DNA of 64,000 nt from Aquirickettsia sp045105275 (GTDB lineage Bacteria > Pseudomonadota > Alphaproteobacteria > Rickettsiales > Midichloriaceae), in NCBI GenBank assembly GCA_045105275.1, contig JBGCDJ010000003.1, positions 1 to 64,000 of the forward strand. Direction: 5' to 3'. Under the pieces are notes generated by a model. The model did not search any database. It saw only the letters and a program-made list of their open reading frames with translations, and was not told the DNA's origin. This document shows positions 8,406-16,657 of the stretch, in pieces. The first letter of the stretch is position 1. The number at the start of each line of letters is the position of its first letter. The position numbers and the translations under genes were made by a program.

Positions 8406-9146
8406 TTAATAATTATCTTGAAGTGCTTGAGATATAACATTAAGCTTTTTAATATCGGTACTTGCTCCTCCAACTAGCACGCCATCTAATGATTTTACTT
8501 TGCATATTTCATCAATATTTTTTTCATTGACAGAGCCACCATATACAAATTTGGCAGAACTTAATCCTGGTATTGATTTTAAAAAGTTAAATACTTCTTC
8601 AATTTGAGGTATAGACGGAATTTTTCCTGTGCCAATAGACCAGATAGGTTCGTAAGCTATAATTATTTCTTCAATATTACTTACTTGTGGTAAGGACTCT
8701 ATAGTTTGGTTTATTAAAAATTTTATATAGTCAGATTCCTCTCTTATCTCGAGTGTTTCTCCTATACAGACAATAGGAATAACACTATATTTTAAAGCAA
8801 TATCTACTTTGGTTGCAACTATATCACTAGATTCATTATACCTTCTTCTAATCTCTGAATGCCCTAAGATACAATACTGACATCCAACATCTGTAAGCAT
8901 TGAGGCTAAAATTTCACCCGTATTTGTATTAGATTCAGACGAACAAAGATTCTGAGATCCAATAAAGATCTCAAAATCTTTTAATTTCTTGGCAACATTT
9001 TGAAGATGTATGTATGATGGACAAATAACTAAATCTAAATCTTTTAGAACAATTTGATTCTTTATTTTATCAACTTTTTCATCTATTTCTGCAAAGCTTT
9101 GGATATATGTTTTCCAATTAGCTATTAGAATTTTTCTTTTTTGCAT
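8406..9146 (-). CDS. tpiA: Triosephosphate isomerase
   Basis: TpiA interconverts dihydroxyacetone phosphate and glyceraldehyde 3-phosphate. From the ATG at 9146 (MQKRKILIANWKTY) the product is 246 residues, the usual length. It has the substrate lysine in ANWKT, the catalytic His in LGHSEIRR near residue 92, the catalytic Glu in AYEPIWSIGTGK near residue 160, and the phosphate loop FVYGGSVNE. An upstream in-frame start at 9170 is possible but less likely, as the ribosome site AAAGGT fits 9146. The 5' end overlaps the 3' end of the preceding gene by 29 bases. The glycolytic context in this organism is unknown; the enzyme may serve glycerol-phosphate supply. Confidence 0.95.
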   Translation of the reverse strand: MQKRKILIANWKTYIQSFAEIDEKVDKIKNQIVLKDLDLVICPSYIHLQNVAKKLKDFEIFIGSQNLCSSESNTNTGEILASMLTDVGCQYCILGHSEIRRRYNESSDIVATKVDIALKYSVIPIVCIGETLEIREESDYIKFLINQTIESLPQVSNIEEIIIAYEPIWSIGTGKIPSIPQIEEVFNFLKSIPGLSSAKFVYGGSVNEKNIDEICKVKSLDGVLVGGASTDIKKLNVISQALQDNY

Positions 9147-9456
9147 TTTTACCTTTTTTAGCAAAAGCATTTTTCTTATATTGTGAAATTTTTGCTACAG
9201 CTTTTTTTGCATCATCGCTCAATTTATCGTATTCTCCATCTAATGCTGAGTAATAACCATCAACTTCCTTTTTTACTGAATCAGGTAAGGTTTTTCCTAC
9301 TTTGCCGTAGTCAAATTTTTTATTTTTTTTGGTTGCTGCATTTTGAGTTGTGTCCTCGGCTTTATTTGATTGGTGCTTTTCGCATGCAATCGCTGATGTA
9401 GTAAGTATTAAACAAAGACTTGAGGATATAAGTAAATTTTTAAAATGTTTGTTCAT
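9118..9456 (-). CDS. Small exported Lys-rich protein
   Basis: The 112-residue product begins with an apparent signal peptide (MNKHFKNLLISSSLCLILTT) ending near SAIAC, where Cys could be a weak lipobox. The mature part is rich in Lys, Asn and Asp and ends in a basic tail of KKGKNAKKKNSNS. I do not recognise a family. It precedes tpiA and overlaps its start, probably in one transcript. Confidence 0.5.
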   Translation of the reverse strand: MNKHFKNLLISSSLCLILTTSAIACEKHQSNKAEDTTQNAATKKNKKFDYGKVGKTLPDSVKKEVDGYYSALDGEYDKLSDDAKKAVAKISQYKKNAFAKKGKNAKKKNSNS

Positions 9457-9466
9457 ATTGTTTACC

Positions 9467-10102
9467 TTAATATTCTTTATATAAATTTGATTGATTTAAC
9501 GTAACTATAAAATGATATACTACCATATCATCAACTTTACCAGTTGTTTTTGCAACAACAAGAGGAATCTGCTTTTTTATCAAGGATGGAGCCAAATTCT
9601 TTATGTGTTTTGCGTTGTTATTTTCTGGAAAAAACATTCTAGTTTCAAAAGGATAAAAATTTTGATGTTCCAATCTGAAAATGATATTTGGAGTAATTGA
9701 ATTAGCTTTTCCTGGGTATACTGTAATAAATTCAAACTCCCCTAGGTTGTTGGTTAATGTATTTCCAGAGCCTCTAAAGTTTTTGTCATAACGCTCATTG
9801 TAGATGTCATCTGTGCTGAATTGATAGAGACCAAAGGGGTTAGCTTGCCAAATATTAACTTTTACTCCGCTTATTGGAACACAATTATTATCTAGCACTT
9901 TTCCTTTAATTAGGATTTTTTTGCCTCTTGCAGTTTCAAAAGAAGTATAATTTTGAGTTAGGTTATTTGAATTTTTTGTGTTAGGCAAAAGCCCTACGCT
10001 CCATATTTCAGGGGTAAGGGTGCATTCTCTCATTTTATCCGCAAAGCTCTCACTTGTTAATATAATTGAAAAAATTAAAATTATAATTAATTTTTTTAGC
10101 AT
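9467..10102 (-). CDS. Secreted intradiol-dioxygenase-fold protein, probably not catalytic
   Basis: I choose the ATG at 10102 because it gives a clean signal peptide (MLKKLIIILIFSIILTSESF); an upstream ATG at 10138 also exists. The mature part has the protocatechuate 3,4-dioxygenase pattern: ILIKGKVLDNNCVPISGVKV, then IWQANPFGLYQF, NNLGEFEFITVYPG, and a final beta strand IIFRLEHQNF. The family binds Fe(III) with two Tyr and two His. The first Tyr is kept in GLYQF, but the HxHF pair is replaced by NIIF and the second Tyr is not seen. A role as a secreted beta-sandwich protein rather than an enzyme is inferred. Confidence 0.7.
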   Translation of the reverse strand: MLKKLIIILIFSIILTSESFADKMRECTLTPEIWSVGLLPNTKNSNNLTQNYTSFETARGKKILIKGKVLDNNCVPISGVKVNIWQANPFGLYQFSTDDIYNERYDKNFRGSGNTLTNNLGEFEFITVYPGKANSITPNIIFRLEHQNFYPFETRMFFPENNNAKHIKNLAPSLIKKQIPLVVAKTTGKVDDMVVYHFIVTLNQSNLYKEY

Positions 10103-10230
10103 TAAAAAATTTATCTTATTACTTTTTATAAAGTACATAATATTATAAATATAAATTTAAAACTAGATTATAAGTAAAAGTTATACTATTTCTCAGTAAA
10201 ACCTATTCATAATATTGACTTCAATTGTTT

Positions 10231-11892
10231 ATGAAAATTTCATTATGTCAAATTAATTTAAAAATTAGTGATCTAAAATATAATATAAAAAAAATCAAAA
10301 AATTTTATGATAGTGAATTTGCGAATGCGGATTTAGTGATTTTTCCTGAATTATCTTTAACTGGGTACCTACTAAAAGATTTAGTAAATGATGTGAATTT
10401 TTTAGATGAAGTTTTAAAATTTAAAGCAAAAGTAGTTGAATTTACAAAAGAAAAAAAATGTGCACTATTGTTTGGATGTCCAGTTTTAAAAAATGATAAA
10501 GTATTCAATTCGGTAATTATAGCATGTGATGGAGAGGAAATATTTAGTGCAGATAAACATATTTTACCAAATTATGGAGTATTTAATGAACCAAGAAATT
10601 TCTCTAAAGCAGAAGAGGAGCCAACAATATTTGAATTTAGAGGTGAAAAGCTGGGAATTTTAATTTGTGAAGATGCTTGGCATGATGACTTACCAAATAT
10701 CCTATTTAGTAAAGGAGCTACGCTTTTTATTATTGTTAATGCATCACCATACGATCTTGATAAGCAAAAAGCTAGATTGAAAATTGCAAATAACATAGTA
10801 AAAAAATATAACAAGCCTGTTGCATACTTGAACAATTTTGGTGGCTATGATGAATTGGTATTTGATGGTGGTAGCTTTGTGATGGATAAATGTGGAAATT
10901 TTATTAATGAACCATCTTTATGGGATGAAGGTGTTTTAACATTTGATAGCAAGAGTGCTAATTTGAAAATAAATGATAGAAATATAAAGATATATTGTGA
11001 AGAAGAAAATATATATCAAGCCTTGGTTTTATCTGTGAAAGACTACTTTAAAAAGAATAAATTTACAAAAGCTGTACTTGGATTATCAGGGGGAATAGAC
11101 TCCGCATTAGTTGCGATAATTGCTGCTGATGCACTAGGTTTAGGGAATGTAAAAAGTGTTATTTTACCTACTGAGTATAATTCAGATGAGAGTATGAAGT
11201 ATGCCTTAGAATTAGTGCATAATATAGGATGTGAAAAATTGATTATGTCAATAGATGCTTTATTAGATAAGTTTAACAACACTTTAAAAACTTCATCTAA
11301 TTCTCAAAAATTGAAAAAAATAACAATTCAAAATCTTCAAGCAAGAATTAGAGCTGTGTTATTGATGGCTATTTCAAATGAGGAAAATTCATTGTTACTT
11401 GCAACTTCAAACAAATCTGAATCAGCTGTGGGTTACACAACGATTTATGGAGATATGTGTGGTGGATTTGCACCAATTAAAGATGTTTATAAAACTCAAG
11501 TTTATAAACTTGCCGACTGGAGAAATAAAAACATTCCTATCGGTAGTCTATGCCCTAAATTAAATGTCATACCAAATTTCATCATTGAAAGGGAGCCGTC
11601 AGCGGAGCTAAGTCATAACCAAAAAGATTCTGATAGTTTGCTGCCCTATGAAATACTGGACACAATATTATATAATTTGCTGGAGATGGGATTAAGCCAT
11701 AAGCAAATTTCGGAAAAAACCAATGTAGATGAAGCCACAATAAATAATGTGGCTAATATGATTAAAAGCAGTGAATATAAGCGTAGTCAAGCCCCAATTG
11801 GACCTAAGATCTCAAGCAAGAGCTTTAATTACGACAGAATTTATCCAATTTCTTACTACATGTCTACTATTTCGTTTACTACCTCTTCATGA
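10231..11892 (+). CDS. nadE: Glutamine-dependent NAD+ synthetase
   Basis: NadE amidates deamido-NAD to NAD using glutamine. The N-terminal nitrilase domain has the catalytic triad Glu in FPELSLTGYLLKDL, Lys in ADKHILPNYGVF and Cys in LGILICEDAWHDD. The C-terminal synthetase domain has the ATP loop LGLSGGIDSALVA near residue 285 and the TSNKSE and FAPIKDVYK segments. I start at the ATG at 10231; an in-frame TTG lies 6 bases earlier. The C-terminal tail after DRIYPIS is about a dozen residues longer than usual and runs into the 3' remnant of the opposite-strand accessory gene. Confidence 0.95.
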   Translation: MKISLCQINLKISDLKYNIKKIKKFYDSEFANADLVIFPELSLTGYLLKDLVNDVNFLDEVLKFKAKVVEFTKEKKCALLFGCPVLKNDKVFNSVIIACDGEEIFSADKHILPNYGVFNEPRNFSKAEEEPTIFEFRGEKLGILICEDAWHDDLPNILFSKGATLFIIVNASPYDLDKQKARLKIANNIVKKYNKPVAYLNNFGGYDELVFDGGSFVMDKCGNFINEPSLWDEGVLTFDSKSANLKINDRNIKIYCEEENIYQALVLSVKDYFKKNKFTKAVLGLSGGIDSALVAIIAADALGLGNVKSVILPTEYNSDESMKYALELVHNIGCEKLIMSIDALLDKFNNTLKTSSNSQKLKKITIQNLQARIRAVLLMAISNEENSLLLATSNKSESAVGYTTIYGDMCGGFAPIKDVYKTQVYKLADWRNKNIPIGSLCPKLNVIPNFIIEREPSAELSHNQKDSDSLLPYEILDTILYNLLEMGLSHKQISEKTNVDEATINNVANMIKSSEYKRSQAPIGPKISSKSFNYDRIYPISYYMSTISFTTSS

Positions 11893-11991
11893 TGTGGATT
11901 GCTAGGCTCTTCACTTAGATTATCATTACTGCATTCAATATTATTTCTTTGCCCATCTTTGTGATTATATGAAGAGCTACTATTTAAGTAA

Positions 11992-12315
11992 TCAGGTTTT
12001 ATTTTCTGCTATGTTTCTTCGAATACTTCTTCGGATGTTTTTTTTTGCGCCAACTTCTGCTTTATCTAGTACTGTAATTGTTCTAGCATTAAGTGATAGA
12101 GCACTATATTCGGAGATAATTTTTTCTCGATTAGTTACATTCAATTTAGAGAAATCAGCTCCTGCTTGTTTTAGCGCTGGAATTGCATCAAAACTATATT
12201 CAAGGATAATAACTTTTGCATTAGATTCACTATTCACTCCCTCTAATAAATAATTTGTAGCAATATCTTTATACAAAAAGATATGACCAATAGTATAGTT
12301 AAAAAAATTTTTCAT
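11992..12315 (-). CDS. Accessory protein with ankyrin-like segment, C-terminus probably frameshifted
   Basis: The start at 12315 (MKNFFNYTIGHIFLYKD) is chosen because the upstream ATG at 12354 lies within the flank of the -10 hexamer. The 107-residue product contains AIPALKQAGADFSKLNVTNRE, similar to a degenerate ankyrin unit, and a basic end (KKNIRRSIRRNIAENKT). Removing one A from the A4 run near 12000 would continue the frame as KPDYLNSSSSYNHKDGQRN with an acidic tail ending in VVNEIVDM at 11856, inside the 3' end of nadE on the other strand. The intact protein would then be about 153 residues. The function is unknown. Confidence 0.5.
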   Translation of the reverse strand: MKNFFNYTIGHIFLYKDIATNYLLEGVNSESNAKVIILEYSFDAIPALKQAGADFSKLNVTNREKIISEYSALSLNARTITVLDKAEVGAKKNIRRSIRRNIAENKT

Positions 12316-12345
12316 ATCGTACCTGTTATTATATTTATAAGTATT

Positions 12346-12377
12346 ATTATACATACCTAATGTTACAATTACGTTAA
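12346..12377 (-). promoter_or_regulatory. Shared 17-bp upstream site (copy 2), CtrA-box-like, with -10 hexamer
   Basis: On the minus strand TTAACGTAATTGTAACA (12361-12377) is followed after 9 bases (TTAGGTATG) by TATAAT (12346-12351), 30 bases before the ATG at 12315. The 17-mer is identical to the copy at 22015-22031. It overlaps the sufE stop codon, so it serves the accessory gene downstream and not sufE. Confidence 0.65.
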
Positions 12378-12776
12378 GGTTTTAGAAAATTCTTGAATTT
12401 TTTTGATTACAGAAAACAACCCATTGCTTCTGCTAGGGGTCAAATTGTTTTGCAAATCAAGCCTCTTAAATATGTCCATGAAATCTATATGCTTAATTTC
12501 CTCTCTTGTTTTGCCAGAATAAATTTTAATTACTATCGCAAGCAGACCCTTTACTATTAAAGCATCACTGTCAACATAGAAGTATAATACATCGTTTATT
12601 GTTTCATGTATTAGCCAAACTTGACTAACGCAGCCTGAAATTTTGTTGATGTCAATTTTTTGATTGGCTTTTAGTTTTGGTAATTTTTTTCCAAGTTCAA
12701 TTATATATGAATATTTTTCTTCCCAATCATCAAATAATTCAAAATCTTCAATCAGCTGCTTTATTTCTTTATTCAT
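12369..12776 (-). CDS. sufE: Cysteine desulfuration protein SufE
   Basis: SufE takes persulfide sulfur from SufS and passes it to the SufB scaffold. The 135-residue product has normal length and keeps the sulfur-accepting cysteine in ISGCVSQVWL near residue 48, and the family pattern LPKLKANQK before it. It lies divergent from the Rrf2 regulator and sufBCDST operon, separated by 79 bp that contain the operon promoter. Confidence 0.9.
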   Translation of the reverse strand: MNKEIKQLIEDFELFDDWEEKYSYIIELGKKLPKLKANQKIDINKISGCVSQVWLIHETINDVLYFYVDSDALIVKGLLAIVIKIYSGKTREEIKHIDFMDIFKRLDLQNNLTPSRSNGLFSVIKKIQEFSKTLT

Positions 12777-12783
12777 TTTGTTG

Positions 12784-12812
12784 TTGACCAGTGTTTATGC
12801 TAGATATATAAT
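12784..12812 (+). promoter_or_regulatory. Promoter of the rrf2-suf operon
   Basis: TTGACC (12784-12789), a 17-bp spacer and TATAAT (12807-12812) lie 44 bases before the ATG of the Rrf2 regulator. The predicted start of transcription, near 12819, coincides with the palindrome described next. Confidence 0.65.
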
Positions 12813-12819
12813 TGGGACA

Positions 12820-12835
12820 AAAATAGTGCTATTTT
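12820..12835. promoter_or_regulatory. Palindromic operator candidate for the Rrf2/SufR regulator
   Basis: AAAATAGTGCTATTTT is a perfect inverted repeat with 7-bp arms and a 2-bp centre. It sits at the predicted transcript start of the suf operon, where a bound repressor would block transcription. Autoregulation by the first gene of the operon is the natural reading; it is inferred from position only. Confidence 0.5.
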
Positions 12836-12855
12836 GAAAAAATTTCAATATAATT

Positions 12856-13305
12856 ATGATAAAAGTTAATAGACTAACTGACTATGCAACATTAATTATT
12901 TGTGAAATGGCAATAAATAAGGGTGACATTATTAGTGCAAAAATACTCAGTGAAAAAACGAAAATTAGTGAAACAACTGTAATAAAGTTACTTAAAATGT
13001 TATTGAAAAAAGATATTATAAAGTCACATAGAGGAACTTCTGGTGGATACAAATTGATTAAGGAGCTTGACGAAATAAGTATTTTAGACGTTGTTGAAGC
13101 AATTGAAGGGGAGATCGCACTTACTCTTTGTGGTAAGGATAATGAAAATAACCAAAGTAATTGTGAATATAGTAATGGGTGTAAAGTGAAACATGGTTGG
13201 AACAAGATTAATAGCTTATTCATGTTGGCACTGCAAAGGTTTACCATCAAAGATTTTATCGATGATGACACCTATTTTCAACTCGAAAAAGTGAGGCAAA
13301 GATGA
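12856..13305 (+). CDS. Rrf2-family Fe-S cluster regulator of the suf operon
   Basis: The 149-residue product has the Rrf2 winged-helix pattern: RLTDYATLIICEM at the N-terminus, then KTKISETTVIKLLKMLLKK as recognition region and SHRGTSGGYKL as wing. Cysteines at LCGK, SNCEY and NGCKV in residues 94-113 could bind a 2Fe-2S cluster. The VKHGWNKIN end fits SUF-system regulators more than classical IscR. Its TGA overlaps the ATG of sufB, so it is co-translated with the operon and probably senses cluster status. Confidence 0.85.
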   Translation: MIKVNRLTDYATLIICEMAINKGDIISAKILSEKTKISETTVIKLLKMLLKKDIIKSHRGTSGGYKLIKELDEISILDVVEAIEGEIALTLCGKDNENNQSNCEYSNGCKVKHGWNKINSLFMLALQRFTIKDFIDDDTYFQLEKVRQR

Positions 13306-14747
13306 CAAATACCATTTCAGCACATGAAGAGTATCTTAATAAAGATTATCAACATGGTTTTGTCACCAATATAGAGTCTATTAAGCCTCAAAAAGGATTG
13401 GATGAGAAAATTATAGAATATATTTCTGATAAGAAATCTGAGCCAAAATGGATGTTAGAAAAAAGGAAGCTGGCTTATAAAGTATGGATGAATATGAAAG
13501 AGCCAAATTGGGCAAAGATAAAGCATCCAAAGATTGATTTTCAGGATATATACTATTATTCAGAACCAAAGATTAAAAAGAAGTTAAATAGCTTGGATGA
13601 GGTTGATCCAGATATTCTAAAAACATATCAAAAATTAGGTATTCCAATTCATGAGCAAAAAGCACTTGCAGGGGTTGCAGTGGATGCTGTTTTTGATAGC
13701 GTTTCAATTGCAACAACCTACAAAGATGCGCTTAAAGAAAAAGGTGTTATTTTTTGCTCCATATCTGAAGCTATCAGAGAGCATCCGGAATTAGTAAAGA
13801 AATATTTTGCATCAGTTGTTCCTAATTCAGATAATTATTTTGTGGCATTAAATTCTGCTGTTTTCAGTGATGGGACGTTTGTTTATATTCCAAAAAATAC
13901 AAAATGTCCTATGGAGTTATCGACTTATTTTAGGATAAATGAAGCTAACACCGGGCAATTTGAGCGCACGCTAATTATAGCAGACGAGGGAAGTGAGGTA
14001 AGTTATCTTGAGGGCTGCACAGCTCCTCAAAGGGATGAAAATCAGTTGCATGCTGCAGTCGTAGAGCTAATAGCACTTAAAGATGCAACAATAAAATATT
14101 CAACTGTTCAAAATTGGTATCCTGGAGATAAAAATGGAAAAGGTGGGATATATAATTTTGTAACAAAAAGAGGCTTATGCAAAGACAGTGGTTCTAAAAT
14201 TTCTTGGACGCAACTTGAAACAGGCTCTGCTATTACTTGGAAATACCCAAGTTGTATTCTAAAAGGTGATAATTCTATTGGTGAATTTTATTCTGTTGCA
14301 CTTACAAATCATCATCAACAAGCAGACACTGGGACTAAAATGATACATGTTGGCAAAAATACATCTAGTACAATAATTTCAAAAGGAATTTCAGCCGGAA
14401 AAAGTGCCAATACATACAGAGGGCTGGTGAATATTTTGCCATCTGCAAAAGGTGCAAGAAATTTTACACAGTGTGATTCACTGTTGATTGGTAAAAACTG
14501 TTCAGCATCAACTATTCCATATATAGAAGCAAAAAATAATACATCAAACGTTGAGCATGAGGCAACCACATCAAAAATTGGTGAAGATCAATTGCAATAT
14601 TGTTTGCAAAGAGGAATTACGACGGAAAATGCAATATCATTAATTGTTAATGGATTCTGTAAAAATGTTTTAAATGAATTACCTATGGAATTTGCAGTAG
14701 AAGCGAAAGCTCTTCTTAGTGTGAATCTTGAAGGTGCAGTTGGATAA
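13302..14747 (+). CDS. sufB: Fe-S cluster assembly scaffold SufB
   Basis: SufB is the scaffold subunit of the SufBC2D complex. The 481-residue product has the family segments PNSDNYFVALNSAVFSDG, SYLEGCTAP, NFVTKRG, YPSCIL and the late QYCLQRGI, followed by the usual end region NEFPMEFA-like NELPMEFAVEA. Cysteine and histidine positions for cluster building look intact. It starts on the last codon of the regulator gene and is followed by sufC after 25 bases. Confidence 0.97.
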   Translation: MTNTISAHEEYLNKDYQHGFVTNIESIKPQKGLDEKIIEYISDKKSEPKWMLEKRKLAYKVWMNMKEPNWAKIKHPKIDFQDIYYYSEPKIKKKLNSLDEVDPDILKTYQKLGIPIHEQKALAGVAVDAVFDSVSIATTYKDALKEKGVIFCSISEAIREHPELVKKYFASVVPNSDNYFVALNSAVFSDGTFVYIPKNTKCPMELSTYFRINEANTGQFERTLIIADEGSEVSYLEGCTAPQRDENQLHAAVVELIALKDATIKYSTVQNWYPGDKNGKGGIYNFVTKRGLCKDSGSKISWTQLETGSAITWKYPSCILKGDNSIGEFYSVALTNHHQQADTGTKMIHVGKNTSSTIISKGISAGKSANTYRGLVNILPSAKGARNFTQCDSLLIGKNCSASTIPYIEAKNNTSNVEHEATTSKIGEDQLQYCLQRGITTENAISLIVNGFCKNVLNELPMEFAVEAKALLSVNLEGAVG

Positions 14748-14772
14748 AATTTAATATATAATCAGTATAAAT

Positions 14773-15513
14773 ATGTTGTTAGAAGTATCAAATTTAAGTG
14801 TTAGTGCAAATGGTAAAAAAATACTTGCCAATTTGAATTTAAATATCAACAAGGGTGAAGTTCATACTATCATGGGGCCAAATGGCACAGGTAAAAGTAC
14901 TCTTGCAAATGTCATTTCAGGAAAAGATGGTTATGATATAACTGATGGAAGCATCAAGCTATCCTCCAAGGATTTATCTCAAATTCCTTCAGATGAAAGA
15001 GCTAGACTTGGTATATTTATGTCTTTTCAACATCCAATAGAAATACCAGGGGTTAGCTGGAATAGTTTTTTAAAAGCATCGATAAATTCAGTTAGAAAAG
15101 AGCAAGGCAAAGATGATATCAATCCTATTGATTTTTTAAAAGAGTTAAAAGAAAAAGCGGCGTTACTTGATATTAATTATAAATTATTAAAAAGAGATGT
15201 GAATCATGGGTTTTCAGGCGGGGAAAAGAAAAAATTTGAAATTTTACAAATGTTGTTGTTAAAACCAAAACTTGCGATATTGGATGAAATAGACTCAGGT
15301 CTTGATGTTGATGCACTAAGAGTAATTGCAAAAAATATTAATGATTTTAGAAGCAAGGAAAATGCAATAATAATTATAACGCATTATAATAGGCTTTTAG
15401 ATTATGTCGTTCCAGATTTTGTTCATATTTTTTCCAGTGGCACAATCGCTAAATCTGGTGATAAAAATTTAGCTAAGCAAGTAGAAGATCAAGGTTATGA
15501 TGACTTCAAATAA
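14773..15513 (+). CDS. sufC: Fe-S assembly ATPase SufC
   Basis: SufC is the ABC-type ATPase of the SufBCD complex in the cytosol. The 246-residue product has Walker A GPNGTGKST near residue 36, the signature FSGGEKKKFEI, Walker B LAILDEIDSGLD and the switch histidine in ITHYNR. The TGCGKS variant seen in some SufC is absent. It overlaps the start of sufD by 17 bases. Confidence 0.97.
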   Translation: MLLEVSNLSVSANGKKILANLNLNINKGEVHTIMGPNGTGKSTLANVISGKDGYDITDGSIKLSSKDLSQIPSDERARLGIFMSFQHPIEIPGVSWNSFLKASINSVRKEQGKDDINPIDFLKELKEKAALLDINYKLLKRDVNHGFSGGEKKKFEILQMLLLKPKLAILDEIDSGLDVDALRVIAKNINDFRSKENAIIIITHYNRLLDYVVPDFVHIFSSGTIAKSGDKNLAKQVEDQGYDDFK

Positions 15514-16657
15514 AATGAATACAAAATTAAAATTACCGTCTAGAAGAGATGAAAAATGGAGATATTCAGATTTAAATTTATTAGAAATACCTGATAGTAA
15601 AACTGGTGAATTAACAGAAGATTACACTTTTTCAACTCAGGATGAAAATTTTTACTATATTGTACTTTTGGATGGGAAATTTTGTAAAGAAAAATCAATT
15701 TTACCTAAAGGTGCTATAGAAATATCTTGCTCCAAAGACGATATTTCTAATTTTAATAAGGGATTAAAGTTTGAGGACAAGTATCAAGTATCACAAAATT
15801 TAGATAATAATGATCATATTGTTTTGATCAGAATTACTGAAAATATTGATAAACCAGTTAAATTAATCAAATTAACTTCATCAAACGCTACCTTTTTTAC
15901 AACTCTTTTAAAGTTAGAAAAAAATTGTAATGTAAAATTTTATGAAAATTTTATTCAACAAGGAGAGCATAAAAATTTTATAAATAATGTAACAAGGATT
16001 AGTTTAAGTGATTATGCAAGTTGCAAACATGTTGTTCAGAAAGATTTCGAGGGAGAGGTTAAATTTATTAATACTCTCGAAATTGTTTGTGAAGCTAATT
16101 CTATTTATGAAAATTATTCGGTAAATACAGTTGATAAATCTTACAGATTTGAATCTGAAGCTCATCTAAATGGTAAAAAGGCACAGGCAAGTTTTTATGG
16201 TGTTAATATAGCAAATAACAATCAAGCGTATGATATCGTTATAGACATAAAGCACAATGCTTCTGATACCTTTAGCAATCAACATTACAATCAAGTATTA
16301 AATTATAACTCATCTGGCTCTTTTTATAGCAATGTTGAGATAGCTGAATTGCTTAACTCAGTTGAGGCTCATCAATTGAATAAAAATTTGCTTATAGATG
16401 GAAGATCTGCAGCTTATTCTAGACCAATGCTTGATATAAATTCTGATGATGTTATATGCTCTCATGGTTCCACAACTGGTAATATAGATGAGGAAGCATT
16501 GAGTTATTTTGCATCTAGAGGAATTAAACTTCAATACGCTAAACAATTGATTATTATAGGATTATTAAAATCTGTTTTTTCAAGTTGCAGGCTAGATGAT
16601 TTTGAAGTTGAAAATTTGCACAGACAGATTGCTCATAATGTTGAATTTTATGAATAA
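15497..16657 (+). CDS. sufD: Fe-S assembly protein SufD
   Basis: SufD pairs with SufB in the SufBC2D scaffold and is needed for iron entry. The 386-residue product has weaker conservation than SufB, as usual, but keeps KWRYSDLN near the N-terminus, HLNGKKAQASFYGV in the beta-helix region, and the C-terminal pattern CSHGSTTGNIDEEALSYFASRGI. It overlaps sufC at its start and sufS at its end. Confidence 0.93.
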   Translation: MMTSNKMNTKLKLPSRRDEKWRYSDLNLLEIPDSKTGELTEDYTFSTQDENFYYIVLLDGKFCKEKSILPKGAIEISCSKDDISNFNKGLKFEDKYQVSQNLDNNDHIVLIRITENIDKPVKLIKLTSSNATFFTTLLKLEKNCNVKFYENFIQQGEHKNFINNVTRISLSDYASCKHVVQKDFEGEVKFINTLEIVCEANSIYENYSVNTVDKSYRFESEAHLNGKKAQASFYGVNIANNNQAYDIVIDIKHNASDTFSNQHYNQVLNYNSSGSFYSNVEIAELLNSVEAHQLNKNLLIDGRSAAYSRPMLDINSDDVICSHGSTTGNIDEEALSYFASRGIKLQYAKQLIIIGLLKSVFSSCRLDDFEVENLHRQIAHNVEFYE

